Positions 23,950-34,245 of a stretch of 64,000 nt of DNA are shown in pieces (position 1 is the first letter of the stretch; each line of letters starts with the position of its first letter). Both the position numbers and the translations under genes were made by a program. The DNA lies in the NCBI GenBank assembly GCA_009731375.1, contig BJOX01000078.1, positions 761,794 to 825,793 of the forward strand, in the 5' to 3' direction. Below the pieces are notes generated by a model, which saw only the letters and a list, made by a program, of their open reading frames with translations, was not told where the DNA came from and ran no database searches. The stretch is from Paulinella micropora. Lineage: Eukaryota; Cercozoa; Imbricatea; Euglyphida.

Positions 23950-24416
23950 TAATGCTTTCGATGTTTTATGAACCAATGTCAGGTTTAGTCCATTTAATCG
24001 TGGGCTTTTTTTATTTCGCTGTCAATGTTCCATTTTTCAATTTCATTCAAGTAGTCCTGTTTGGTGTTGAGTTCGCTCATCATATATATAAAGATATTTT
24101 ATTCACAAATCTTTTTTTTTTTAAAGAAGAGCAATACAAGACGAGGGACGACAATGTTAAAGTAGTTATTCCATTGGAGGCTACATTGGAAAAAATGATG
24201 GACAACGAACCAAGCACACCATTTAATGCAACTGATTTAAAAGAGACTGGAATTACGGAGATTAAAATGCATGTTGGTGAAGAGATAGCGAATGCTACAG
24301 ACGAAGGATGTACAGACGAAGGATGTATAGTGAATGCTACAGACGAAGGATGTACAGACGAAGGATGTATAGTAAGGAAAGCGAGCGATGTTATTCGTGT
24401 TGTAAAGAAAAGATAA
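23950..24416. pseudogene. Gene broken by a local inversion (homologue of 53366-53806)
   Basis: On the minus strand from 24080, MSELNTKQDYL...SEIKK then IKWTKPDI match the N-terminus of the 53366-53806 protein. On the plus strand from about 24120, DDNVKVVIPLE, EPSTPF and LKETGITEIK match its middle. The two halves now point away from each other. The plus part ends in two copies of NATDEGCTDEGCIV (42-bp repeat, 24289-24372). The plus frame 23886-24416 that spans both is therefore not a real protein. Confidence 0.75.
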
Positions 24417-24457
24417 AAAAAAAAAAGTAAAGTAAGACAAGTAAATATTTTTTTGCT

Positions 24458-25702
24458 TTAGTGGTCCTCTATAAAGTTAGCAATAACATTAATATTACTG
24501 CCACCTCCCCCGCCTGCCGACGCTGCCTTTTGTGTGAATGTCAAAACATCTTTCGGTGTTAATTGAATATCGTAAGTTCTGAGATTAATTTGCTGAGTAG
24601 AGCCAGCATTAACATAAATCTTAAAAATTGTTGTTCCGTTTGCGATAGCAGTTGCTTTTGTGTCTGTATCTACAATTGAAGTTTTGGCATCAACATCAGC
24701 AAAACCCGCCCCTGTCAGTGTTCCGTTCAATACCATTTTGACGACATTAGCCTTAGTATCTTCATTTGTAATACTTATCAACGATGGGACGACATTTGAA
24801 TAGTTGGTTAGGCTATTATTGTATAGTGCTTTATTCCTGATACTTAAAATGGGGTTTTCAGTTATATTACCTGCTTCACTCCCTTCCGCCGTATTTGTAA
24901 TACTTGTATTAATAGTGTTGGTGCCTTCAACAAACAAACTACAACTGGCAGTCTTCAGTCTTTGTATTCCAACTCCCACATTATTATTAACAATTCGTGC
25001 TACAAATGGCAATGTAGTATTCCGCAGACTGACACCCGTGTTGGCATTCGCATACTTAATCGTATGGACTAACTGGAATTCGCCTGTCTTTGGATTTTCA
25101 ATCGAAAACTTAATAGCACCAAAACCTAAGTATTGAAATTGAATTTGAAATACATTTCCCTTTGTCCAGTCTAATACATGCATATCTCCTGTTCCGTCGC
25201 ACGGGTTATCCCAGTATGCTTGATAAAATGCGTTTGGGTTTCCTCCAATGCAATGTAGAATAATCATTCCTTCATCTCTAGTCTTGTAAAAGTAGAAACC
25301 ATTAAGTAATGCGTTATCTCCGATGCCTATCCACGAATAATAATCTTCGGTTTCGTCCGTCGTCCATAAAGCAGTGAAGCGGGCTACAACACCCATACCA
25401 GTGCGATATTTTATTTCTCTTTTACTTTCCATACAGGCATCAGCGGTAGCATTAGCAGTTGTTTTTAATTCCGCCATATTATTCAGAAATGAAACACTCG
25501 CATTTGTCTGAATTAATGACCATATCCGTGTATTAATGGTATATGGAAAGATTTCCTGTAATACTGGTGTTAAGGAACTGGTTAGGGTTTCACCAAAAGC
25601 GGTCTTCATATGATTAGTTTCAATGCGCCCATCATATCCGACTTTGACATTTACAAACTTTTCGTCCGGATTTTGTGCGATTAAATTTCTCTGGTGAGAC
25701 AT
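24458..25702 (-). CDS. Putative structural protein, 414 aa (homologue of 51975-53213)
   Basis: The frame is intact, one of the few in element A. It starts MSHQRNLIAQNPDEKFVNV. It has a central block with KGNVFQIQFQYLGFGAIKFSIENP and LRNTTLPF, and a Gly-rich ASAGGGGG stretch before the end. The element B protein is about 65-70% identical by eye. The conserved block occurs in uncharacterised virion-type proteins of aquatic viruses, as far as I recall. Its place beside MCP supports a capsid, spike or receptor-contact role, not proven. Confidence 0.65.
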   Translation of the reverse strand: MSHQRNLIAQNPDEKFVNVKVGYDGRIETNHMKTAFGETLTSSLTPVLQEIFPYTINTRIWSLIQTNASVSFLNNMAELKTTANATADACMESKREIKYRTGMGVVARFTALWTTDETEDYYSWIGIGDNALLNGFYFYKTRDEGMIILHCIGGNPNAFYQAYWDNPCDGTGDMHVLDWTKGNVFQIQFQYLGFGAIKFSIENPKTGEFQLVHTIKYANANTGVSLRNTTLPFVARIVNNNVGVGIQRLKTASCSLFVEGTNTINTSITNTAEGSEAGNITENPILSIRNKALYNNSLTNYSNVVPSLISITNEDTKANVVKMVLNGTLTGAGFADVDAKTSIVDTDTKATAIANGTTIFKIYVNAGSTQQINLRTYDIQLTPKDVLTFTQKAASAGGGGGSNINVIANFIEDH

Positions 25703-25756
25703 CTCTTATTTAAAACAAAAAATCATTTTCTTTTTTATTTATTTTATTATTATTTT

Positions 25757-27259
25757 TTAACTCATCAAGATTTCAATTCCCTTAACAAGCACGCTTCGTT
25801 GCAGAATGGTGAATGTGTAGTGATTGAGATTAGCACCCGCGGTAGTTGAAACGAATTCATATCGTCGTTCAGTATCAAGGCTTAGACCACTTACCTCATA
25901 GCCCTCGGTATCCTTATCACACAGCGGGCGGTTGTTGTCCCAAGTATCAACGTGAAACCAGTTGTAATGATACACATTTGAATTCAAAATGGCACTACCC
26001 TTCAACTTATCTTTGAGAAGCATGTAGTCTTCATTTCTAGATGTATCAATATCAAATTGTTGAATACGGCTTCCGTCAAGGGTTGTGTAATATGTTCTAA
26101 CCTTAGATGATTGTGCTTGAACTACTGGAGGCCCCACCGCATAACCCGCTGGCATATTGCTATCATCAAAGGAAGTATTAGCACTCTCAGTGTTGTGGAA
26201 GGTAGATGTATAGATACGGCGAATTCTTTCACCCTGTGAGCGGTTCATTTTTACGACATAGTTTTGTTGCGTTGATGATAGGTTCTGCATCCAAGCTTGG
26301 ATATTCAATCTTAAAAGGAAAGCCTTCGCCAGCAATCTTTTGTTGAACCCCCAAAATAACATTTGGGTCAGTCTCCACAGCAAGAAACAGATTTAAGTTA
26401 GAAATAGAAGCACCAACAGCAGTAGCCGTCGCACCAGTGGAAATAGAACTCGCATCAGTGCCATAGAATGAAGTGCGGCCAGTGCTCTCCCATACAATTC
26501 TAAAATCCAAAATTTCATTAAAACCAATAGTCTTATCAAGTTCAAAAATTGTTCCAAACAGCATTCCCAAAGGAAACTTAACACTAATAGCAGGGTCGGC
26601 AGCATTATCAGTCCCGCCTTCAAAATACTTACCCTCTTCAAAAGGAACATCAACAAGGCTATAGGTTGCGGTATCATCATGTCGACGAACAGCAACAAGT
26701 GGCACTTTGTAGTATGCTTGAACAGCAGCCTTAAGACCAGCCTTAAGACCAGCAGCATCTGCTGCATCGGTAATTGCTTTTCTTTCTGCTACGCTTCCTA
26801 TCTCAATTCTACCAGCATTACACTTTTGAAGCATAGCACCAGAATTACCTGTTTTCTTATCATCATCATAAGCACCATGGTTTTCAAGTGCCATAAATTT
26901 TCATATTTAATTTCTGGTTTCCATATCACCTTAGTGTAATTACCCACATGCTGAAGATTACACAAATACTGCCCGCTTCGGCTTCGCAGTTCAATAGTTT
27001 TAATCATACTCAAACAATCCATAAAAATACGATTGTAGTGGCCAGCACCTGCAGCAGTAGGAGTGTAAGTAAATCGCAACACCGACCTCGCAAGGTTCAA
27101 AGGGCGGGTTGGAATTTCAAAGGTGCTTTCTATACCACCAGCAGTAGTAAGTGTTACATTTGCCGACCCTTCACGACTTGTAAGTTTGTTTAATTCATAC
27201 TTACCAGTGAGCAGTTCCTTAGTCTGATGGATAAGTTCTCCGCCATACATTACCGGCAT
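25757..27259 (-). pseudogene. Major capsid protein of element A, frameshifted
   Basis: Three overlapping frames give one protein of about 500 residues. The start is MPVMYGGEL, preceded by an A-rich caaaacaaaaaatgcc leader, as in element B. Shared blocks with the B protein (50443-51932) include RPLNLARS, FMDCLS, MLQKCNA, RRHDD, IFELDKTI, LFLAVET, TLDGSR and LSLDTERR. The length, the block order and the neighbouring penton-like gene fit the double jelly-roll MCP of PLVs and virophages. Shifts lie near 26880 and 26300. Confidence 0.78.
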
Positions 27260-27342
27260 TTTTTGTTTTGTTTTTGAAGTGGTGTAAGTTGATTAATACA
27301 CGAAATATATTTATAGAAAAAATAATTAAATCAAAAATTAAT

Positions 27343-28147
27343 TCACTTTGATTTTAGTAAATTAAAGAATGAATTAAATAAACTAAAATAATTAGTTTCA
27401 CGATAAACCAGTAATGTCATAACTATTCCCAAACCATTAAGATTGATTGCTTGGTCGTTTTCGTCTGTCAGGTAAACCTAAACACATTGTTTGAATTAGC
27501 GGACAATGTTTTCCCGTATTCACTACCAGAGCCGTCATAAATGACAGACCCGAAAGTAATTTCGTTCGCAGTGTATATTTCTTGTAGCATGTGATTATCT
27601 CCTTCATTTACCAAATCAGATTGAAAATAAAGAGTTTTTTCTCCAGTTAGAATAATTACATTTGGCGATTTAACAAAATCAGTAGCGAAGAAATATGTTG
27701 AATTTCTATCAAAACCCATTACTTCGTGAATACGGTTATCAGCATCAAATATACACCGCGGTTGAATAACTCCGTTATTTGAAACACTGAATGTTAATTT
27801 ACCATCCTCTGGTTCTGTGTTTGTACTGTTGCTTGAGACAACATAAGTATAGCCATTCGGACTTTCTGTCGTCAGTATCTCAGATAACTTATTTTTTAAG
27901 TTGTTCATTGTGTAGTTTCCCTCAGGTATCGTAATTAAAGCCTCATACCCGTCTTCGGATAATGTAAAAGTATTGTAAGGACTGGCAACTGAGTAATACG
28001 ACTTCGGCACATAGATATGAAGAATTTTGCAGTGTGTGGGATTGCCTAGTGATTTTAAGTTTAATTCATATGTAAAGTCTGAGTCTGTGCCAGTTATCCT
28101 ATTTTTGCTGTTGATATACCACTTGAGCGACCGCCTTTATGCTCCAT
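27343..28147 (-). pseudogene. Penton/minor capsid-like protein of element A, frameshifted
   Basis: Pieces are MEHKGGRSSG, NRITGTDSDFTYELNL, then PKSYYSVASPYNTFTL, ITIPEGNYTMNNL and, after a shift near 27475, LTDENDQAINLNGLGIVMTLL. The SKNR..GTDSDF start, the PKSYY and IPEGNY blocks and the hydrophobic end are familiar in penton-type proteins next to PLV capsid genes. A four-base loss near 28120 and a shift near 27475 break it. It would sit at the capsid vertices. Confidence 0.68.
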
Positions 28148-28286
28148 GATATATTATATGAATAATTTTTGGATATCTGATATATCAAAATATAAACTAT
28201 TAATGTAATTTACATGTTTGTTTCTCCTGCAATGTCTTTCTCTCCCTTGCATTATATATGTTCCGCCACAAGGACAATAATGTGTT

Positions 28287-28673
28287 TTAAGTATTTCTGT
28301 CTCTAGCATATTTCATTTTTAGATATTCTTTGATTTCAACGATATGTTCCTGTCTGTATTCTTCATTGGTGCGCCCCGCTATTTTCTTATTTACACACTC
28401 TTTATTGTTCCGTATATGTTCTCCTTCTTTTTTTTTTTTTTTTTTAAGATTTTCTCTACTTTCGCACAGATAGTTTTCCAATAACTCAATGTAAGCATCT
28501 TCATACTTTAATATCTCATTTGCTTTTGTAGTTTTGTTTTTAGGTAAAGTTTTATAATGATTTCTATGTTTAGCCATTCTTCGTGCCAACGATTGAGTTG
28601 TTGAACCAATATAAATTTCGTCTGTCTGGTGAGACCTAATGGCATAAAATTTTCCTTGCTTGTAGTCTGGCAT
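28287..28673 (-). CDS. GIY-YIG endonuclease
   Basis: The 128-residue product has the GIY-YIG core at its start: GKFYAIRSHQTDEIYIGSTTQ, then LARRMAKHR. A Lys-rich helical tail follows; a run of T on the plus strand encodes KKKKKK. Such single-domain nucleases are common mobile genes in virophages and giant viruses, where they may act as homing enzymes. It sits between penton and protease genes, where element B has nothing, which suggests later insertion. A catalytic Glu (ILKYEDAYIELLE) is present. Confidence 0.8.
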   Translation of the reverse strand: MPDYKQGKFYAIRSHQTDEIYIGSTTQSLARRMAKHRNHYKTLPKNKTTKANEILKYEDAYIELLENYLCESRENLKKKKKKEGEHIRNNKECVNKKIAGRTNEEYRQEHIVEIKEYLKMKYARDRNT

Positions 28674-28715
28674 ATTCTTTTATAGTCTTTTTTATTCTTT
28701 TATTTAATACATAAT

Positions 28716-30576
28716 TCAGATAAATGTATTAAATCCCTCACCATCTCCATACCCATTCTGGGCTTTTAATTTTTCCGCCTCATCTTCTTTTAGGTCTGTA
28801 TAACCGCTAGCAAACTTAAACCGGTCGCCTTTACTTCTTTCAATCAAACATCTCATAGAAAACCATCCACAAATATCACTGGTATCACTCTGCGCTTTTA
28901 CTTTATTTACTTTCATTAATAGATAAGTGCTGGGGTGGCTTTTATCTATTAGTTGTTTCATTTGTTGCTGAAAATCTTCCGTTGGCTCGTAAAGGGCTAA
29001 AGGATCATACACTTCCACGGACCTGTCTTTATCTAAATCTATATAAACCGCCATCCAATGTGCTCCGGGTTGCGAACTTTTTTGGGTATTCATAATAAAT
29101 CCGTGTCGCTTTCTGCTTCCGGGCTTCAACTTGTAGATTTCATCACTCGCTATCGCTCCGAGATACCATCCATATTTTTTCATTATGTCATCTATTTCAT
29201 TAGTCATTAGTCCCAGCCCCTCTCCCTCTTGCTGTGGCTGTGTCTCTGGTTGTGGTTGCTCCTCTGGCTTCGCCTCCTCTGGCTTCGCCTCCTCTGGCTT
29301 CGCCTCCTCTGGCTGTGGCACCTCTGGCTCTGGTTGCTGTGGCTCTGGTTGCGGTTGCTCATTTCTATATTTATTTATAAGAGCATTAACATAATCTTTT
29401 TTTCTCATTGAATGAACCCATTCTTTTCGTGATAGATACTTTTTAATATTTTCTACGGAAAACACTTTATTAATCAAATCTTCTAATCTAGTTCCCGTTT
29501 GTAAGCCCAAATATTCTGCGAGTTTCTTTTTTACTTCATTCTTTTCATTTCCTATATTTATTTTATGTTCTACAATTTTGTCTATTATCCATGATGCCCT
29601 TTGGTTCCAACCTTTAACATCGTGGCCTTCATTTTGAAGTTTTCCCTTTAATGCTTCACCAAGAATTTTAATAGTAAGTTTATTCTCAATATTACTATTC
29701 GACAATCCATTCTTTAACATTGCTTTGTATTTAGCCTCCTCTAGTTGGTTTCCTATATTTTTATTTAATGCTTCTTGTGCTCCTAGCATTTTTTTCATAT
29801 CATCTATTGTTATTTGTTGCTTTTGAAATTCTTTTATTCTTTCTGCTATACTTTGTATTTTACCAGGTTCCCAAGTATCTATATCTGCTTGAGTAAAAAC
29901 TCCAGACTTTATGATTAATTTTTTATTTTCTTCAAATTCATTATTTGGCTTAATTTTTACCTCTGGTTGCTGTTGCGCCTGTTGTACCTGTTGTGGTGGC
30001 ATAATATATTGATATTGCGGTGGTGGTAATGCTTGTATTCTATTTTTTCTGTCTTCTTCATATTTTACATCTTCTATGAGTTTTCTTTCTCTTCTTAATG
30101 TCCTATCTATTTCTTCCTTTCTTTCATTAATCTCCGCCAGTTCTCTTTTATGTTCCCTATCCATTATCTCTTGTCTTTCCTTAGCATCTGCTATGTCTTT
30201 TCTTTCTAGCCTTTTCTTTTCCTCTTCTATTTCATTACGTGCTTTCTTTTTTCTCTATTGCTTCAATACCCTCATACTTTTCCTTTCTGAGTTTGTCTAA
30301 GTGGTCATTAATGGCTGTTCTCGTATTCTGCTCAATCTCTGACAGGCTCTGGACTTTTCTTAAGTCCTCCTTCTTTGCTTTTTTCTTTGCTTTTGGTTTG
30401 CTTAAGTATTTCATAAAAAGTTTAACAATTTGAAGTGTCATATCATTTGTTTTCTTACCGAAATTAAAATAATATTTTTTACCCTTCTGGATAATATACG
30501 GCCTCCCGCTTTTATTTCTATAAAACCGCGGTGGACGAACTTTCGTCCTTTTCACATTCTTAGTCTTAGCGACCAT
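28716..30576 (-). pseudogene. Scaffold-like protein fused to adenain/Ulp1-type cysteine protease
   Basis: It starts MVAKTKNVKRTKVRPP at 30576. The N-terminal 110 residues are basic, with RNKSGRPYIIQKGKKYYFN. A long coiled coil follows, then a PPQYQYIMPP linker, a helical middle, a Pro/Glu tract with EEAKP repeated three times, and a C-terminal protease. The triad is visible: His in GAHWMAVYID, Asp in EVYDPLA and Cys in SDICGWFS. One frameshift near 30235 separates the basic N-terminus from the rest. The protease probably cuts capsid proteins during maturation. The element B copy is 47855-49916. Confidence 0.82.
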
Positions 30577-30578
30577 TT

Positions 30579-30632
30579 GATATTTTAGAATTGCGCTTCG
30601 TGCTTCGCAATCTCTCTTATTCTAAAACATCG
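30579..30632 (+). terminator. Hairpin between protease start and integrase
   Basis: gatattttagaat and attctaaaacatcg pair around a gcgcttcgtgcttcgca loop. It is plus-oriented but no plus gene ends here, so its partner gene was probably deleted. Confidence 0.6.
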
Positions 30633-30689
30633 TTTTTTTATTTAAGGAAAAAATAATGGTATCGATGTTTTATAAGGGGCACAACAATA

Positions 30690-31540
30690 TGGGCAGATAA
30701 AGTTTTAGATATGGTAAATATTGATTTAATGGATATGACGAAAGTCGCAACGAAAAATAAAATTATAATTTTGCTTTGATTTGGATTGATATTCATAGTC
30801 GGTATGCTTACGCCATCCCGATAAAAAATAAGTTTTCAACTACGGTCTTAGAAGCACTCAAAAAACTACCAAAGCCCAAGGCATTTATCTCAGACAGCGG
30901 TGGTGAATTTAAGGGTGCGGTTGGAGAATGGATGGATAATAATGGTATTAATCATTTTAAGGTTGAAGTGGGAGACCATAATTCATTAGGTATTGTTGAT
31001 AGATTTGTAAGAACTCTACGAGAACAACTCCATGTTATATGGGCTTATAATGGCAACTTTGATTGGATAAACTACATTGAAGATGTTGTTTATTATTATA
31101 ACAAAAAGAAGCACTGAACAATTAAAGCCTCACCACTTGAAGTGTTTAACGGCACTGATACTAACAAGCAGGAACATTATGTGGATAAGAATTTATTTTA
31201 TTTTAAAGAGGGAGACAAGGTAAGAAAACTTAATGAGAAGCATATTTTGGAGAAAGGTGGAAAGACTTGGAGTAGGCGGACATTCGTAGTCAAAGGCCGT
31301 AAGGGATACCGGATTGTATTAACAAATGATGATATTGTTCCACCACGACATTTATTAAAAACCGAGGTCGCCGAAGAGGAACCGGACAACACAAAAGACG
31401 AACCGGATATTAATAAGGAATTAAAAAAATTTACAAAAGAAAAACAAACAAAGCATTTACTGAACAGAGAAGACATTGACTCAGCAAACATAAGAACGAG
31501 TGATAGAGTCCGAAAGAAAAAAGAAATTTTGGATTTGTAG
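30690..31540 (+). pseudogene. rve-type integrase of element A, 5'-truncated
   Basis: The visible part starts in TIWADK, about 48 codons into the element B homologue. The first catalytic Asp region (LMDMTKVA) is in one frame, followed by a shift near 30770. Then WIDIHSRYAYAIPIKNK, the second Asp in FISDSGGEFKG and the third acid as Asp in GIVDRFVRTLR follow. A TGA at 31115-31117 interrupts the frame before the SH3/chromo-like tail (KGRKGYRIVLTNDDIVPPRHLLK). It would integrate viral DNA. Truncation coincides with the deletion that removed the packaging and fibre genes. Confidence 0.82.
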
Positions 31541-31791
31541 CAAATTCTGGCTACAAATTCTGTGGATTTGCCATATATGTTTGTCAGGATCGCTCCGCCA
31601 GATAAGAAACCTTAGCCCACAAACACACCGAAACAAACGGACAGAATACCGCTAACTCGGTGATGACATAAATGTTCAAAATCACGAAAAACAGAAAAAC
31701 AGAAAACAAAAAAAGAATTTTGTCTTTTTGCTGGTTTCTCATTTTTGCCACGATACATATGCTCTATGTTTCAATGATTTCTCGTGTGTTT
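31541..31791. other. Intergenic
   Basis: No gene seen between the integrase tail and the minus-strand gene. The sequence is less A+T-rich in its first 100 bases. Confidence 0.4.
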
Positions 31792-32106
31792 TTATAGTTG
31801 AAGGTAATGAAGAAACCATACGACCACACCCGCATTGATACTTTTCATTTTGCTTCTTCTGTGCCCATGATATGCTGTATTCTTGCTTTTTGATTTTTTT
31901 ATCATATCCCACATTTCCCTTTTTGGTTTAATGTTTACATCATACCACTCCTGTGCCTGTTGTAATGCTTCTTCTTTCGTTCTCTTACTATTGATACAAA
32001 TTTTTTTGCTATTTTGTTTTCCGTCCTCTGTCCATTTCACACAGACCATGGGCTTCTTTTCATTATTCATTACATACACACCTCCCTTTGAACAATACTT
32101 CGCCAT
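31792..32106 (-). CDS. Small AP2-like DNA-binding protein candidate
   Basis: It has 104 residues and starts MAKYCSKGGVYVMNNEKK. The pattern GGVYV, VCVKWTEDGKQNSKKICIN, then TKEEALQQAQEWYD resembles the three-strand-plus-helix layout of AP2/integrase N-terminal DNA-binding domains. The resemblance is moderate. It lies at the integrase end of element A, transcribed inward, where a regulator or end-binding factor would fit. Confidence 0.45.
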   Translation of the reverse strand: MAKYCSKGGVYVMNNEKKPMVCVKWTEDGKQNSKKICINSKRTKEEALQQAQEWYDVNIKPKREMWDMIKKSKSKNTAYHGHRRSKMKSINAGVVVWFLHYLQL

Positions 32107-32161
32107 TGTCGTCCTATATTTGTATTAATTCTTTTCTTTAGTATATAATTCAATATAGCAC

Positions 32162-32397
32162 ACTTTCAATACAGAGCACTTTTTTTTTTTGAGAAAAAGA
32201 TAAGGGGGTTCAGGACACCGAGAAAGAATAAGAAAAGTGGGATAAGGAGACTTAGTATTGATAGTTTGTGAAAATAGTGATTTTTCTAGTTTTGCTAGTT
32301 TTGGTTGATTAATAGGAGAGCGAAATATGGCGAAATGGGCTAAATTTATGTATATAAATATAAAGACAACTGTCCTGTAGTGGTACCCTTAGTAGTC
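32162..32397 (+). repeat. Flanking repeat R, copy 1
   Basis: From actttcaatacagagcac to cccttagtagtc it matches 63091-63325 with only a few differences. The sequences to the right of the two copies are unrelated. It contains no obvious gene. Confidence 0.92.
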
Positions 32398-32540
32398 AGA
32401 AGGTGGGAAGCTATATTGTGGAAGTACGAGGTTTAGTTGCATAGTCCTTGCCGAGGCAAGGTAGTAATCGACACCAAGTGGTCGCGATGAGCGACAAAAG
32501 TGAAGTGGAGCCTGCCCACAAAAAGTAGAAGAAAGAGAAA
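32398..32540. other. 143-bp spacer between R1 and L2
   Basis: Likely host DNA. It matches neither the DNA left of L1 nor the DNA right of R2. Confidence 0.5.
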
Positions 32541-32690
32541 GTAGATGATAACCCAGAACTCTTCATGAATTTTTGTAAAATTCACGACTTCGTCTGGGTT
32601 GTTGCAACGGCTCCTATTGATTATAAATACAAAGAAACAAAAGCAGACAAATAGCCTTCTATAGCACAACAAGAGAAAAATGTATGTATT
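32541..32690 (+). repeat. Flanking repeat L, copy 2
   Basis: The second copy of 19470-19619, with the same hairpin and the same short frame (NFCKIHDFVWVVATAP) differing at one residue. Confidence 0.9.
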
Positions 32691-32879
32691 ATTAAATTTA
32701 CCTTTTTCGTCTTCGTATGGTAGATAAAATTTATTTGAAATGAGGAGATCTTTCGCCCAATTTTTGGATTGAATACACACTAGTTTATAATCCTATGTGC
32801 AAAATAAGTTAGTGGTTAAATCACTTTTATTCAATTCTACTTCTTTTATATTATTCATATAATTGAATCATTTCATAAT

Positions 32880-33310
32880 GTGTTTTTCTATTCTGAAAAT
32901 CTTACGTGCATTTATCTCATTCTCTACTCCCATTGGTTGATTTTCGGCGCTAAGCCACTGCTCAAATAATTTGAGTTGTATTTTCCTTCTTTCTTTTTCT
33001 CTTTTCTCCTCTCTTTTCATTTGTTGAATTTGTTTTTTTCTGTCTGTTTCTTCTTTTTCTTATTCAGTAATTCCTCGATAGCAGAAAATTTATTTTGTTA
33101 TGCTTTTTCTTGTTTCTCTAATTCAAATAATTCCTGTTGTTTCTGCTCCTTTCTGCTATGAATATTGTCAATTCTTACTTCACTTTTTGATTTATATATA
33201 ATTAGTTAAGCGAGATTTTTATCTCTAGATTTCTCCATCTACTTATTTGTTGTTTCTCTTTCAGCATACTCTACATCACTATTGTTTTCACTCTCATTAT
33301 CACTCATTAT
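32880..33310 (-). pseudogene. Degenerate charged coiled-coil ORF
   Basis: From an ATG near 33310, a Glu/Asn-rich start (MSDNESENNSDVEY) is followed, through several stops and shifts, by Lys/Glu/Gln-rich helical stretches such as RKEQKQQELFELEKQEK and LKLFEQWLSAENQPMG. It is a remnant of an unknown gene. Confidence 0.4.
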
Positions 33311-33614
33311 TTTTTTTTATTACTAGTTTCGATTCACACTATGACATCCTAAAAAGCGAAAAGTTGTCAAGTACAAAAACTTGGATTGTGTAATTTCAGC
33401 GGCAACGCCTAGGTAGCTGGTGATTATTCCAACCATTTGCTGGTAATTACCACTGTATTTTTTGCAGACCGACCAAGTCATATAAGTTTTTTACCACTGA
33501 TTTTTTCTCAAGAATTTTTGCTTACGCTCGGCTCATTTCTTAGTTTTCTGTGAAGGCCAAAGTGTGAGAAGAAAGAATACCAAACCCTTGCTGTTTGTGT
33601 GTGTGTGTGTGCAG

Positions 33615-34066
33615 ATGGCGGACGACCCAACCACACGTGAGGAACCAGAGGAGCCAGAGGAGCCAGAGGAGCCAGAGCAAGCCCGCCCAGAAGACCCAGA
33701 AGTCAAGGTAAGGTTGTTGTTCGCCTCCTTTTTATATAAAATGTGTTGCATGCTTTGGCTGAAGAAGTGAGTGTGATGCGAATTAGTCTCATAACATCCC
33801 AGAATATTCCAGCAGAGTTGGGGGCAAATAGATTTATTATCAGCCGTAGTCCTAACAACAATAGCAGACAACCAGTTGAGAGTAAGGATACATATTGGTT
33901 TGAGATAGACAAAGAGAATGGTGTCGCAAGACTTTACAACCAACGAAATGAAGGATTACCAAGCATAAAATTGAATTGCTATAAGTCTAGAATGAGAAAG
34001 GATCAAATTCCCGAGCGGTTCGTAGTTCGTTTTACAAATGGAAGTTTCAAGTTATTTCGTCTCTGA
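33615..34066 (+). CDS. Hypothetical gene, possibly spliced
   Basis: A (GT)n run ending in tgcag leads directly into ATGGCGGACG. The first piece codes for an acidic Pro/Glu repeat (EEPEEPEEPE) and ends at gtcaag|gtaagg, a consensus-like donor. The second piece (to 34066, frame of 33743) contains GANRFIISRSPNNNS, YWFEIDKENGVARLYN and RFVVRFTNGSFKLFRL. Without splicing the first frame ends near 33770. The function is unknown. Confidence 0.4.
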
Positions 34067-34245
34067 TACAACATCGAAACTATTTCTAATTATTACGTGC
34101 TACGATTAAGACTGCTTATCGTGTCGTATTCGATTAAACATGAGACGCTAATTATCTTAAACTTTTCGCGGTGTTGAATGTAATAAGCAATAGTTAAAAA
34201 CCACGAAAAATATACGACCATTTAATTCAAGTTATTCAGTTTTCA

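Larger units (their letters stand above)
19588..32164 (+). mobile_element. Element A: endogenous Polinton/Maverick-like virus, decayed
   Basis: It is bounded by the 12-base direct repeat atatagcacact (19588-19599 and 32153-32164). It carries protein-primed-type PolB, MCP, penton-like protein, adenain-like protease and rve integrase, the PLV/Maverick hallmark set. The packaging ATPase, fibre and neighbours found in element B are missing between protease and integrase. At least ten frameshifts or stops show it is a fossil. The A+T content is much higher than in the flanking host DNA. Confidence 0.85.

Noticed and set aside
23886-24416. Apparent membrane protein on the plus strand
   Set aside because: Its hydrophobic half is the reverse complement of a charged protein segment homologous to 53366-53806, joined by an inversion.
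19470-32690. L and R as LTRs or terminal inverted repeats of the viruses
   Set aside because: L is only on left sides and R only on right sides, they are not complementary to each other, and they do not follow the inversion of the gene maps.
32433-32780. Minus-strand 115-codon frame over L2
   Set aside because: It crosses the L boundary and reads the complement of the conserved L frame; only its first ~30 codons lie in viral DNA and match nothing.
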